This document shows positions 16,094-23,409 of a stretch of 64,000 nucleotides of DNA, in pieces. This stretch comes from Ardenticatenales bacterium (GTDB lineage Bacteria > Chloroflexota > Anaerolineae > Epilineales > Epilineaceae), in the NCBI GenBank assembly GCA_020853525.1, contig JADYYS010000039.1, positions 175,766-239,765 of the forward strand, read 5' to 3'. The notes under the pieces are model-generated. The model was not told the DNA's origin, did not search any database, and saw only the letters and a program-made list of their open reading frames with translations. The position numbers were made by a program, and so were the translations under genes. Position 1 is the first letter of the stretch; the number at the start of each line of letters is the position of its first letter.

Positions 16094-18262
16094 GTGCATG
16101 AGAGTCGACAGAGTACATCAGTCTTTGTTTCGTGGATGTTTACAATCTTGTGTATGGGTCAAGTTCTCCATCATCTTGTTGATCACGCAAGGGCTCAGTC
16201 GCCAGATAGCCCTGTTGATGTGAATCCTGTTGATACAGTGGTGCTCATCGACGTCACCATGCATCCCGAAGCGCGTGATGGTGAGGGCGAAGGAGCCATT
16301 ACGATCCATGACATTCCAACGGGTGTGTCCACGTTTCGTGGAAGATCGTATGTTGGAATTGGGCGGGTGTCTGCAACTCAGGATCTTTCGATGATCGTGG
16401 CTGGGTCTGGAGAAGGTTGTGGCTGGCGCCCGCGCGAACTGCCTGTAATGGACATCACATGCTCTCCATTCGCCGTCGTTGCCGATGCCAGTCCCGGGTC
16501 CCATCCGCCATACTCCGACGCCCGCTTGTTCGACAGGGACCTCGCCGGGTTTGGTGGTAATGCCACATTGCCCGACGGATCGTTTGTGCTCGCCAGGGCC
16601 GCTTTCCGTCAAGTGGACGCCGGATTCATCGCACTGGTGCCTGAGTCGCCGTACGGTATCGACCGGGTCCGATTTCGACGGCCGATAGGGAATCGCCCTC
16701 AGAAGGTGTTGTTGAGCTCTAGCCCAAAGATGGACCACCTTGCGATTGAGATTCTACCCAAGGCACAAGGTGACCACGTTGTTATCATGACCGATGGCGG
16801 CATGATAGAATCAAGGGATGCGTCGAATTGGATCGAAATTGATCCCCCGATCCCTTTTCCGACTGCTGTCGCGCCTGACAATCATTACTATGGCCGCGGA
16901 CGACCGCTTCCAGCACTTCATGCCACGATGAATGGCAACGAACGACTCGTCGTGACCAATCGCCTCAATGCCGGTAACATCGCCATCATCGATTTGGAGA
17001 GTCGCACCGCACAGACGGCAACGCTAGCGCCCGACATTCCGTTTACGGGCGGCGTCGCGTTCAACAATGGCTGGGTGAATCGCAATCTGCTCGCAGTACA
17101 CGCTGACAGCTTCATAGCAGTGTATGAACTGTCCGCAGTACCGGCTGGCGATCCATTGTTTGAGCCCGCGCGTCCCTACGTTGCGCGTGAAGTGGCACGT
17201 CTGTCCATCGGACGGCCGTTCGACGCCGAGTGGTGGCGTTCACGAGCCTTGACTGAGGCCCCAATGGGCCCGTCGTACTCCATCGCGTGGAGCACAAGCG
17301 GCCAGTACATCATTGCCGCTTCGTCCGAAGAAGTCGGTGGCGGCGACTTCGCCGTCATCGAGGTGCTCGACAACGGCCACCGCCTCGAGCAGCGACGCAT
17401 GCTCGCCGCATCGACCACGAGCAACAGTTTCCCCGGCGACATTTGGACCGCCAATGGCCGAATCGGCCCCTCGGCCACGCCCACCTCGTCCCCCACACCA
17501 ACACGGACATCATCGCTGACGCCAACCGCGACCGATACACCAACACCGACTCCCGTTCCGGCAACTCTCACGCCGACCACCGTTCCATCATCGACCGCCA
17601 CCGCCACCCCAACGCCCCTCCCCGCCCCGATCTACCTCCCCCTCGCCCTCACCGAATCCTGCACCCCCTCCCAACGCAACGTCGACATCGCCCTCGCCAT
17701 CGACGCCTCGTCGTCCATGACCGAGCCCACCGCCGCCGGCCGCACCAAGCTCGCCGCCGCCGTCGACGCCGCCCGCACGTTCCTCGGCACGCTCCGGCTG
17801 GCCGAGGGCGATCAGGCCGCGATCGTCGCGTTCAACAGCGATGCCTGGCTCCTCCAGCCGCTGACCGACGACCGCACCGCCCTCGACGCCGCGCTTTCCG
17901 CCATCACCACCGCCTCCCTCACCCGCCTCGACCGCGCCGTCGCCGTCGCCGCCGAAGCACTCGCCGACCCGGCACGGCGCAGGGCGGACAACGCCGCGGC
18001 GATGATCGTCCTCACGGACGGCCGCGCGAACCCGGTGCCGGCGGACGTGGCGGTGGCGGTGGCGGCGCGCGCCAAGGCGGCGGGCATGACGGTGTTCACC
18101 GTGGGCGTCGGGTACGACCTGGACGTGGACGCGCTGCGGGCGATCGCGAGCCGGCCGGCGGATGCGTTCGTGGCGCCGGATGCGGAGGCGTTGGCGGGGA
18201 TTTACAGTGCGATCGCGGTGCGGTTGCCTTGTCCGGCGGGGGCGTTTTGGGGGCGGCGGTAG
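16094..18262 (+). CDS. Chimeric secreted propeller-VWA protein (VWA paralogue 3)
   Basis: This 722-residue exported protein probably starts at GTG 16094, with GGGGAGAG ten bases upstream. A hydrophobic segment (FVSWMFTILCMGQVL) acts as the signal. Residues of about 35-450 are propeller-like but dissimilar in detail to the other paralogues, and are encoded by DNA of about 52-57% GC in sampled lines. From about 17310 the DNA becomes very GC-rich. There a Thr-Pro linker (residues 461-511) leads into IYLPLALTESC and one VWA domain with MIDAS DASSSM near 537 and VLTDGRAN near 641. The composition break inside one gene suggests a foreign N-terminal half fused to a native VWA tail. The 3' end is duplicated as a relic at 14700-14849. 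The protein ends in a Cys plus PAGAFWGRR. Confidence 0.8.
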   Translation: MHESRQSTSVFVSWMFTILCMGQVLHHLVDHARAQSPDSPVDVNPVDTVVLIDVTMHPEARDGEGEGAITIHDIPTGVSTFRGRSYVGIGRVSATQDLSMIVAGSGEGCGWRPRELPVMDITCSPFAVVADASPGSHPPYSDARLFDRDLAGFGGNATLPDGSFVLARAAFRQVDAGFIALVPESPYGIDRVRFRRPIGNRPQKVLLSSSPKMDHLAIEILPKAQGDHVVIMTDGGMIESRDASNWIEIDPPIPFPTAVAPDNHYYGRGRPLPALHATMNGNERLVVTNRLNAGNIAIIDLESRTAQTATLAPDIPFTGGVAFNNGWVNRNLLAVHADSFIAVYELSAVPAGDPLFEPARPYVAREVARLSIGRPFDAEWWRSRALTEAPMGPSYSIAWSTSGQYIIAASSEEVGGGDFAVIEVLDNGHRLEQRRMLAASTTSNSFPGDIWTANGRIGPSATPTSSPTPTRTSSLTPTATDTPTPTPVPATLTPTTVPSSTATATPTPLPAPIYLPLALTESCTPSQRNVDIALAIDASSSMTEPTAAGRTKLAAAVDAARTFLGTLRLAEGDQAAIVAFNSDAWLLQPLTDDRTALDAALSAITTASLTRLDRAVAVAAEALADPARRRADNAAAMIVLTDGRANPVPADVAVAVAARAKAAGMTVFTVGVGYDLDVDALRAIASRPADAFVAPDAEALAGIYSAIAVRLPCPAGAFWGRR

Positions 18263-18378
18263 GGGCGCCTTGCCTTCGACCGCACGCTTCCTGCCCCCCG
18301 TTCTGTCAAGTGAGCATCCTTAACGTCCCTGCCGCCGCCCATTAACCACGCCGCGCCGCCCCATTAACCCGCCCGGCC

Positions 18379-18384
18379 TACGCT
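18379..18384 (+). promoter_or_regulatory. Candidate -10 element (TACGCT) seven bases before a start codon
   Basis: TACGCT ends seven bases before ATG 18392. That spacing places transcription start at or near the ATG, so the transcript may be leaderless. No ribosome-binding site is visible. A -35 is not clear. Confidence 0.35.
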
Positions 18385-18391
18385 CGACGCC

Positions 18392-19102
18392 ATGAGCGTA
18401 CGACCCCACTGGCCCTTCCCAGCCGTCTCGCTTCCACGTCCGCCGCACGGAATCGTCGGCGCCCCGCATGCCGGCGTCCCGCACCCCCACGCGCTCCGCG
18501 CCGCGTCCCGCCACACCGCCGTCTGGATCTCGCGGATCGCCTGCCCGACCGTCGTGGCCCTCGCGCTTCTCGTCCGCGTCGTCGACGGCTCGCCCGTGCC
18601 GCGGGCATGGGTGTGGGCGGTGATGTTCGCGCTGCCGGCCGTCGTCACGCCGGCGCTCGTCGTGGCCGCGCTCGTGCGCGCCGGCCGCGTCGTGGACCTC
18701 GACCTCTCGGACAGGCGGCAGCGACACCTACCGTTCGCCGTCGCCACGCTGTGCGCCGTCGCGTCCACCGCCGCCCTCGCAACCCTGGGCGGACCTGCCG
18801 CGCTTGTGACGTTCGGCATCGCGTGGAGCGCGCTGCTCGCGCTGCTCTGCGCGGTGACGCTGCGCTGGAAGATCAGCCTGCACGGCGCCGCGGCCGGCGC
18901 GGCCGCCGGAATGGCCCTCGCCGCCGGCGGGGCGATGGGCGGCACTGGCGGAACGTTCGGCGCCGACATCGCGCTCTGGCTCGCGTTGCCGCTCGCCGTC
19001 GGCTGGGCGCGCGTCGTGCTCCGGCGCCACACGCCGCGGCAGGTCGTCGCCGGGACGGCGGTCGGGGTGGCGGCGATCGTCCTGGCATCTCTGCCCTATT
19101 GA
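18392..19102 (+). CDS. PAP2-like (phosphatidic acid phosphatase family) membrane protein
   Basis: This 236-residue protein has five or six hydrophobic stretches from about residue 45 onward. Near the C terminus ARVVLRRHTPRQVVAGTAVG resembles the third PAP2 signature (S/A-R-x5-H-T/x3-x-x-x-G). The catalytic-type His is inside RRHTP. KISLHGAAAGAAAG occupies the place of the PSGH motif, and LSDRRQRHLPF lies at the first motif region. PAP2 enzymes dephosphorylate lipid or isoprenoid phosphates at the membrane. Some signature residues are altered, so activity is uncertain. The first 40 residues are Pro/His-rich and may not belong; a later start would shorten the cytoplasmic tail. The glycosyltransferase gene follows 57 bases downstream, and a joint role in lipid or polysaccharide assembly is possible. 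Confidence 0.65.
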   Translation: MSVRPHWPFPAVSLPRPPHGIVGAPHAGVPHPHALRAASRHTAVWISRIACPTVVALALLVRVVDGSPVPRAWVWAVMFALPAVVTPALVVAALVRAGRVVDLDLSDRRQRHLPFAVATLCAVASTAALATLGGPAALVTFGIAWSALLALLCAVTLRWKISLHGAAAGAAAGMALAAGGAMGGTGGTFGADIALWLALPLAVGWARVVLRRHTPRQVVAGTAVGVAAIVLASLPY

Positions 19103-19159
19103 CCGGTCGGCGCACCACTGGACCGGGCAACGCACCACGGATCGGACGATTCCCACCCC

Positions 19160-20380
19160 ATGCGCATCGCGTTGTTCACCGAGGTCTTCCACCCCAAGAT
19201 CGACGGCATCACCCACACGCTCGGCCACGTGCTCCGGCACCTCGAGGCCGTCGGCATTCCGGCGCTCGTCGTGACGCCGCGCATGCCCGGCCTGCCGGCG
19301 CGCTTCGCCGGCGCCGAGGTCGTCGGCCTGCCGGCGATGCCGTTCCCGCTCTACCCCGAGCTGCGCCTCTCCCCGCCTTGGCACAACATCGACACGGTCC
19401 TGGACGCGTTCGCGCCCGACGTGCTCCACATCGCCGGCCCCGTCGCCACCGGTCTGATCGGCATCCGCTACGGCCGACGGCGCGGCCTGCCGATGGTCAT
19501 GAGCTACCACACCGACATCCCCGGCTTCGCCGCCCGCTGGGGCCACGGCTGGCTCGCGCCGACACTCTGGCGCCTCCTCAAGTGGGGCCACGGCCAGGCC
19601 GCGCTCAACCTCGCGCCCAGCCACACCACTGCCGCCGACCTCGTCGCCCACGGGTTCCCGAACGTCGCGATCTGGAGCCGCGGCGTCGACACCGACCTCT
19701 ACGGCCCGCACCGCCGCCGCGCCGAGGTCCGCGCCGAGCTCTCCGGCGGCCACCCCGACGCCCCGCTCCTGGCCTACGTCGGCCGCCTGTCGGCCGAGAA
19801 GCGCATCGATTGGATCACCGCCGCCCTCGACGCCTGCCCCGAAGCGCGCCTGGCAATCGTCGGCGACGGCCCGGCGCGGCCGGTCCTCGAACGCGCCTTC
19901 GCCGGCCGCAACGTCGTCTTCACCGGCTTCCGCTCCGGCATCCCGCTGGCCGAGGCCTACGCCGCCGCCGACGTCTTCGTGTTCCCCGGCGCCAACGAGA
20001 CGCTCGGCAACGTCGTCCTGGAAGCGCTGGCCAGCGGCCTGCCCGTCGTCGTGCCGGACGCCGGCGGCGTGCTCGAGCACGTCCGGGACGGCATCACCGG
20101 CCGGCTGTTCCGCGCCGAGAGCCGCGCCAGCCTGGCCGCCGTCGTGCGCCAGCTGGTCGACGCGCCGAACGAACGCGCAAGACTGGCGGACGCGGCGAAC
20201 GCGTACGCGCGGACGCGGGGGTGGGGGGCGGAGAACGCGCGGTTGGTGGGGTGGTACGAAGGGGTGGTGGCAGGGGGAGGTCAAGATTCGGAAGTCGGTG
20301 ACGAGCGCCGGCGGCCTGCAAACCCCTCCCGGCGCGCTGTCGCGCGCCTGTCCTCCCCAGCTGTCGCTGGAGAGGACTGA
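19160..20380 (+). CDS. Group 1/GT4 glycosyltransferase (MgtA/SQD2-like)
   Basis: This 406-residue cytoplasmic or membrane-associated enzyme transfers a sugar from a nucleotide donor to a lipid or glycan acceptor. The N-terminal fold starts MRIALFTEVFHPKIDGI, with MSYHTDIPG in the acceptor half. The donor half has YVGRLSAEKRID, IVGDGPARPVLE and FPGANETLGNVVLEALASG, the E-x7-E signature of GT4. GVDTDLYGP is a further family landmark. The closest relatives by motif are mannosyltransferases and sulfoquinovosyl-diacylglycerol synthases. The last 30 residues (from about DSEVGDE, ending LSSPAVAGED) do not look like the enzyme. They are read from a palindromic intergenic repeat, suggesting that the original stop was lost or replaced. 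Confidence 0.88.
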   Translation: MRIALFTEVFHPKIDGITHTLGHVLRHLEAVGIPALVVTPRMPGLPARFAGAEVVGLPAMPFPLYPELRLSPPWHNIDTVLDAFAPDVLHIAGPVATGLIGIRYGRRRGLPMVMSYHTDIPGFAARWGHGWLAPTLWRLLKWGHGQAALNLAPSHTTAADLVAHGFPNVAIWSRGVDTDLYGPHRRRAEVRAELSGGHPDAPLLAYVGRLSAEKRIDWITAALDACPEARLAIVGDGPARPVLERAFAGRNVVFTGFRSGIPLAEAYAAADVFVFPGANETLGNVVLEALASGLPVVVPDAGGVLEHVRDGITGRLFRAESRASLAAVVRQLVDAPNERARLADAANAYARTRGWGAENARLVGWYEGVVAGGGQDSEVGDERRRPANPSRRAVARLSSPAVAGED

Positions 20381-20499
20381 CGTGTTGGGGTCGAAGGTGG
20401 ATGCCGGCGCTGCCCAAGGATCAAGGACACGACAGACCAGCGACCGGAACAGGCTGTGACACCTCGGCCCACACGCATTGCCTCAGCCCCTGAAGCATC

Positions 20500-20524
20500 C
20501 TTTCTCCACCTCCGGTGGGGAAAG
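20500..20524. terminator. Hairpin between convergent genes, likely bidirectional terminator
   Basis: CTTTCTCCACC (20500-20510) pairs with GGTGGGGAAAG (20514-20524) over 11 pairs including one G-U, with a three-base loop. It sits in the 176-base gap between the glycosyltransferase and the minus-strand VWA gene, where transcription from both sides must end. There is no long T-run. A second short palindrome near 20353-20377 overlaps the end of the glycosyltransferase frame. Confidence 0.5.
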
Positions 20525-20556
20525 GTGGCAGCGCCGAAGGCGCTGACGGATAGGGG

Positions 20557-21951
20557 TTACGGAGGCCCGATCAAACACCCCGCCCGCCAGATCACGTTGT
20601 TGAACAGCGGGTGGTATTGCAGTCCGCGGTTCTGCAGATCAAGACACGTCCGCGGCGGATTGTTCGGCAGCACCGGGCCCGGCACGTTCGGGTTCAGTGG
20701 GTACTGCCAGCCGTAGACCTTGGATGGGTCGGCGAGCGCGGCGTCGATGACGCTCTGCGGCACCTTGTTGCGCGTCACGCGGCACACGCATTGCGCGCCG
20801 GCAGGCGGTGGCGTAGCGGTCGGCGGGGGCGTCGGGGTGACCGGCGCGAGGACGAGGACGGACGGCACCGGGAAGAGCAGCGTCTGCCGCTTGCCGAAGC
20901 CGTCCGTGACGTCGGCGCGCGCCTCGACGTTCGTCGGGCGGGTGCCGGTTCGGGTGGGGCGGACGCGGTAGGTCAGCGTGAGCATCGGCGGCGGCATCGC
21001 CACGGACACCAGGCGCCACGTCAGCGTCCGGCCGTCCGGGCTGAGGGTCGGCTCGGCCGGCTGGCCGCTGCCCGGGATGAACGTCATGTCGGCCGGCAGC
21101 TCGTCGACGATGAACGCTTCCTTCATCAGCTCGGTGGCGCTGATCGTCCCGACGAGCTGCAGGTAGATCGCCTCGAGCTCGGCCGCCGTCGGCGAGCGGA
21201 AGTACTTGGTCGGGTCGCTGGCCATCTGGCGCAGGTTGGACTCGTCGATGTCGTTGCCCAGGCCGATCGTGTAGACCAGGATGCCGGCGGCGCGGACGTC
21301 GGCGACGACGCGGGGCAGGTCGGTGATCGGCGGCGAGCCGACGGAGTGACGGCCGTCCGTGAGGAAGATGATCACCGGCCGTGCGTCCGCCCGGCGCCCG
21401 GCGCTGGCGAGCATCTTTCGCCCTTCGTCCAGCCCGTCGACGAGGTTGGTGCCCGTGTCCGGCGAGATCCCGTCCACCGCCGCCTTGAGCGCGGCCTTGT
21501 CCGTGGACAGGAAGTGAACGGACTCGGCCACGTCGTCGAACGCCACGATCCCGATCTGGATGAGGTTCGCGTCGGCCCGGTCGATGAAGTTCTTGGCCGC
21601 CGCGCGCGCCGCGACGAACTTGCCGGCGCTGAGCATCGAGCGCGAGCGGTCGATGACGAGGACGACGTCGGACTTGATCTCCCGCGCCGTGCAGCTGCCG
21701 GTGATGGACAGCGTGACCGTGACCTCCTCGCCCAGCCAGATCCGCCCGGGCGCCGCCGTCTTGTCCACGGCCAAGCTGCACGAGTCCTGCTCCTGCCCTT
21801 TGACGGCGGCCGCATCGAACGCGGACAGCGTGGCGGTCAGCGCGCCGATAAGCGCGAGCGCACCGACGACGGCCAGCGCGCGGCGTCCCGGCCGATCGCC
21901 CGGCGTGTGACGCGGCGCGGCTCGGAACGGCGCACGGTCTGGAAAGTTCAT
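20557..21951 (-). CDS. Secreted single-VWA protein (VWA paralogue 4)
   Basis: This 464-residue exported protein begins at ATG 21951. The signal region runs to about residue 52, with RRALAVVGALALIGALTATL as its core. The Cys-flanked module (CSLAVDKTAAPGRIWLGE, from Cys58) leads into a VWA domain with MIDAS DRSRSM at 101-106 and FLTDGRHS. A DUF11-like domain ending FPVPSVLVLAP and a short TPTPPPTATPP linker follow. So the cassette matches paralogues 1 and 2 but lacks the propeller and the second VWA. After the linker comes a unique tail of about 75 residues (from CVCRVTRNKVPQ to GCLIGPP) with four cysteines and no LP motif. The tail family is not recognised. Confidence 0.83.
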   Translation of the reverse strand: MNFPDRAPFRAAPRHTPGDRPGRRALAVVGALALIGALTATLSAFDAAAVKGQEQDSCSLAVDKTAAPGRIWLGEEVTVTLSITGSCTAREIKSDVVLVIDRSRSMLSAGKFVAARAAAKNFIDRADANLIQIGIVAFDDVAESVHFLSTDKAALKAAVDGISPDTGTNLVDGLDEGRKMLASAGRRADARPVIIFLTDGRHSVGSPPITDLPRVVADVRAAGILVYTIGLGNDIDESNLRQMASDPTKYFRSPTAAELEAIYLQLVGTISATELMKEAFIVDELPADMTFIPGSGQPAEPTLSPDGRTLTWRLVSVAMPPPMLTLTYRVRPTRTGTRPTNVEARADVTDGFGKRQTLLFPVPSVLVLAPVTPTPPPTATPPPAGAQCVCRVTRNKVPQSVIDAALADPSKVYGWQYPLNPNVPGPVLPNNPPRTCLDLQNRGLQYHPLFNNVIWRAGCLIGPP

Positions 21952-22139
21952 GGCGGCATCCTGACGTTGCGATACGTTGAGATCGGAAGAGTCGATCGGA
22001 CCCGGCCACCGAACGAACATCGGCCATCGAACGATCGGTGTCCAGCGGACCGTGCCGGCGCCACCGGCACGACGGGCTTAACGCCGCACGGGGCGTGAAG
22101 GTTGCCTCGGCCCCGACGCGTCCCTTAGGATAGCGGGCG

Positions 22140-23279
22140 ATGGACCCTCGGTCGAAGCGCTCCGCGCCGGATGCACGCTCGATGCCCGCGCGGCTGCGCG
22201 CGCGCGTCCGCGCCGTCGGCGCCCGTCCACGCGGGCTGCGCCGGGCGTCGCGCTGGACCGCCTTGGCCGCCGCCGCCGCGTTCGCCTTCACGCCGGCCGC
22301 CGCGGCGCGCCTGCGCGACATCCGCTTCGTCGTCGACGACTTCGAAGCCGCCGCCTGGCCCGACGCCGCCGTCTGGACGGTGCCCGCCGCCCCGGCGACG
22401 TGGCGCACCTCCGGCTGTCAGGCGCTCGGCGGGCGGCGCGCGCTCCGCGCGTTCGCTCCACCCGCAACATCGCCCGATGCGCCGTGCGATGCTGCCGTAC
22501 CGCCCGGCGCATCGTCCACCGCCTTCCTGCACCTGGACCTCCAGGCCGCCGGCGCCGCCAACCGCCTCGAGCTTGGCTTCGACGTCTGGCTTCGCCTCGC
22601 TGCGGCGGAGGACGCCGGCCTCGTCGTCTGGCTCCACGTGCCCCGCCCCGGCGGCGGTGTCGACCGCGTGCCGATCTTCGGCGCCACCGGCGACACCGGC
22701 GCATGGGCGTCCCCGCAGCGCTACCTGGACCTGCGCAACCTCGTCGACGTCCGCAACCCGGCAGCCGTGTACGACCTGCGCGGCGCCGCCTGGACGATGG
22801 AATGGACGGCCGTCGCGCCGGCTGGCGCACCGTCCGGCGGCGGCGTTTTCCTGGACAACGTCGCCCTGACATGGGAGCCGGACCTGAGCTACCCGACGCC
22901 CACCGTCCGCCCGACGCTGCCCCCGACCGCCACCGTCCCCCGGCCGACGCCCATCCGCACCGCCACGCCCACCGATGAGCCCACGCCGACCGACGTCCCG
23001 CCGACGGACACGGCGACGCCGCCGGCCGGGCGCGCGTACCTGCCGCTGGTCCGTCACGATCCGCAGCCGACGGCGACGGCGACGGCCACCCAGACCGTGA
23101 CCCCGACGGCGACATCGACCGCCGACCCGAACGGCACGCCGACGCCCCCCGCACCCGCGACGACTCCTGCCGACGAAACGCCACCGCCGTCGGCGACGCC
23201 CGGTCAATCGGCTATGCTATCATCGCCAAAGCACGCCCCCGTAGCTCAGTGGACAGAGCAACTGGCTTCGAACCAGTAG
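22140..23279 (+). CDS. Exported protein with Thr-Pro linkers whose frame ends inside tRNA-Arg
   Basis: This is a 379-residue product. An Arg-rich N terminus precedes a signal-like core (WTALAAAAAFAFTPAAAARL). Residues of about 60-250 form a beta-rich domain (VVDDFEAAAW to GGGVFLDNVALTWEPD). It resembles the CBM-like jelly-rolls used in other exported proteins here, and DNVAL is a common last strand. A Thr-Pro stalk, AYLPLVRHD and a second Thr-Pro tract follow. The last 14 residues (APVAQWTEQLASNQ) are simply the tRNA gene read in this frame, and the TAG is in the tRNA. The true stop may have been lost or there may be a late frameshift. A TAGGAT hexamer eight bases before the ATG could give a leaderless transcript. 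Confidence 0.65.
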   Translation: MDPRSKRSAPDARSMPARLRARVRAVGARPRGLRRASRWTALAAAAAFAFTPAAAARLRDIRFVVDDFEAAAWPDAAVWTVPAAPATWRTSGCQALGGRRALRAFAPPATSPDAPCDAAVPPGASSTAFLHLDLQAAGAANRLELGFDVWLRLAAAEDAGLVVWLHVPRPGGGVDRVPIFGATGDTGAWASPQRYLDLRNLVDVRNPAAVYDLRGAAWTMEWTAVAPAGAPSGGGVFLDNVALTWEPDLSYPTPTVRPTLPPTATVPRPTPIRTATPTDEPTPTDVPPTDTATPPAGRAYLPLVRHDPQPTATATATQTVTPTATSTADPNGTPTPPAPATTPADETPPPSATPGQSAMLSSPKHAPVAQWTEQLASNQ

Positions 23280-23307
23280 GTCGCACGTTCGAGCCGTGCC
23301 GGGGGTA
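23235..23307 (+). tRNA. trnR: tRNA-Arg (anticodon UCG)
   Basis: A 73-base cloverleaf can be drawn. The acceptor stem is GCCCCCG with CGGGGGT, the D-stem GCTC/GAGC, and the anticodon stem ACTGG/CCAGT with loop CTTCGAA (anticodon TCG). The T-stem is GCACG/CGTGC with loop TTCGAGC. Discriminator base is A and CCA is not encoded. It decodes CGA and, by wobble, other CGN codons. A perfect 15-bp terminator hairpin follows. Confidence 0.96.
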
Positions 23308-23314
23308 CACCATC

Positions 23315-23347
23315 ACGCGCCCGGACCGTCCAACGGTCCGGGCGCGT
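23315..23347 (+). terminator. Strong hairpin terminator after tRNA-Arg
   Basis: ACGCGCCCGGACCGT (23315-23329) is followed by a three-base loop and its exact reverse complement (23333-23347), then CGTTAT. It starts eight bases after the tRNA. The T-run is short, but the stem is very stable. Confidence 0.7.
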
Positions 23348-23409
23348 CGTTATCGTATGGTGGAGGTAAGGCCGGGTCCGATCGTTCGCCGAGCGGCGGA
23401 GCCGCGAAG

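Noticed and set aside
23235..23279. The C-terminal peptide APVAQWTEQLASNQ as a real protein feature
   Set aside because: It is the sense translation of the tRNA-Arg gene, a known artefact when a frame runs into a tRNA.
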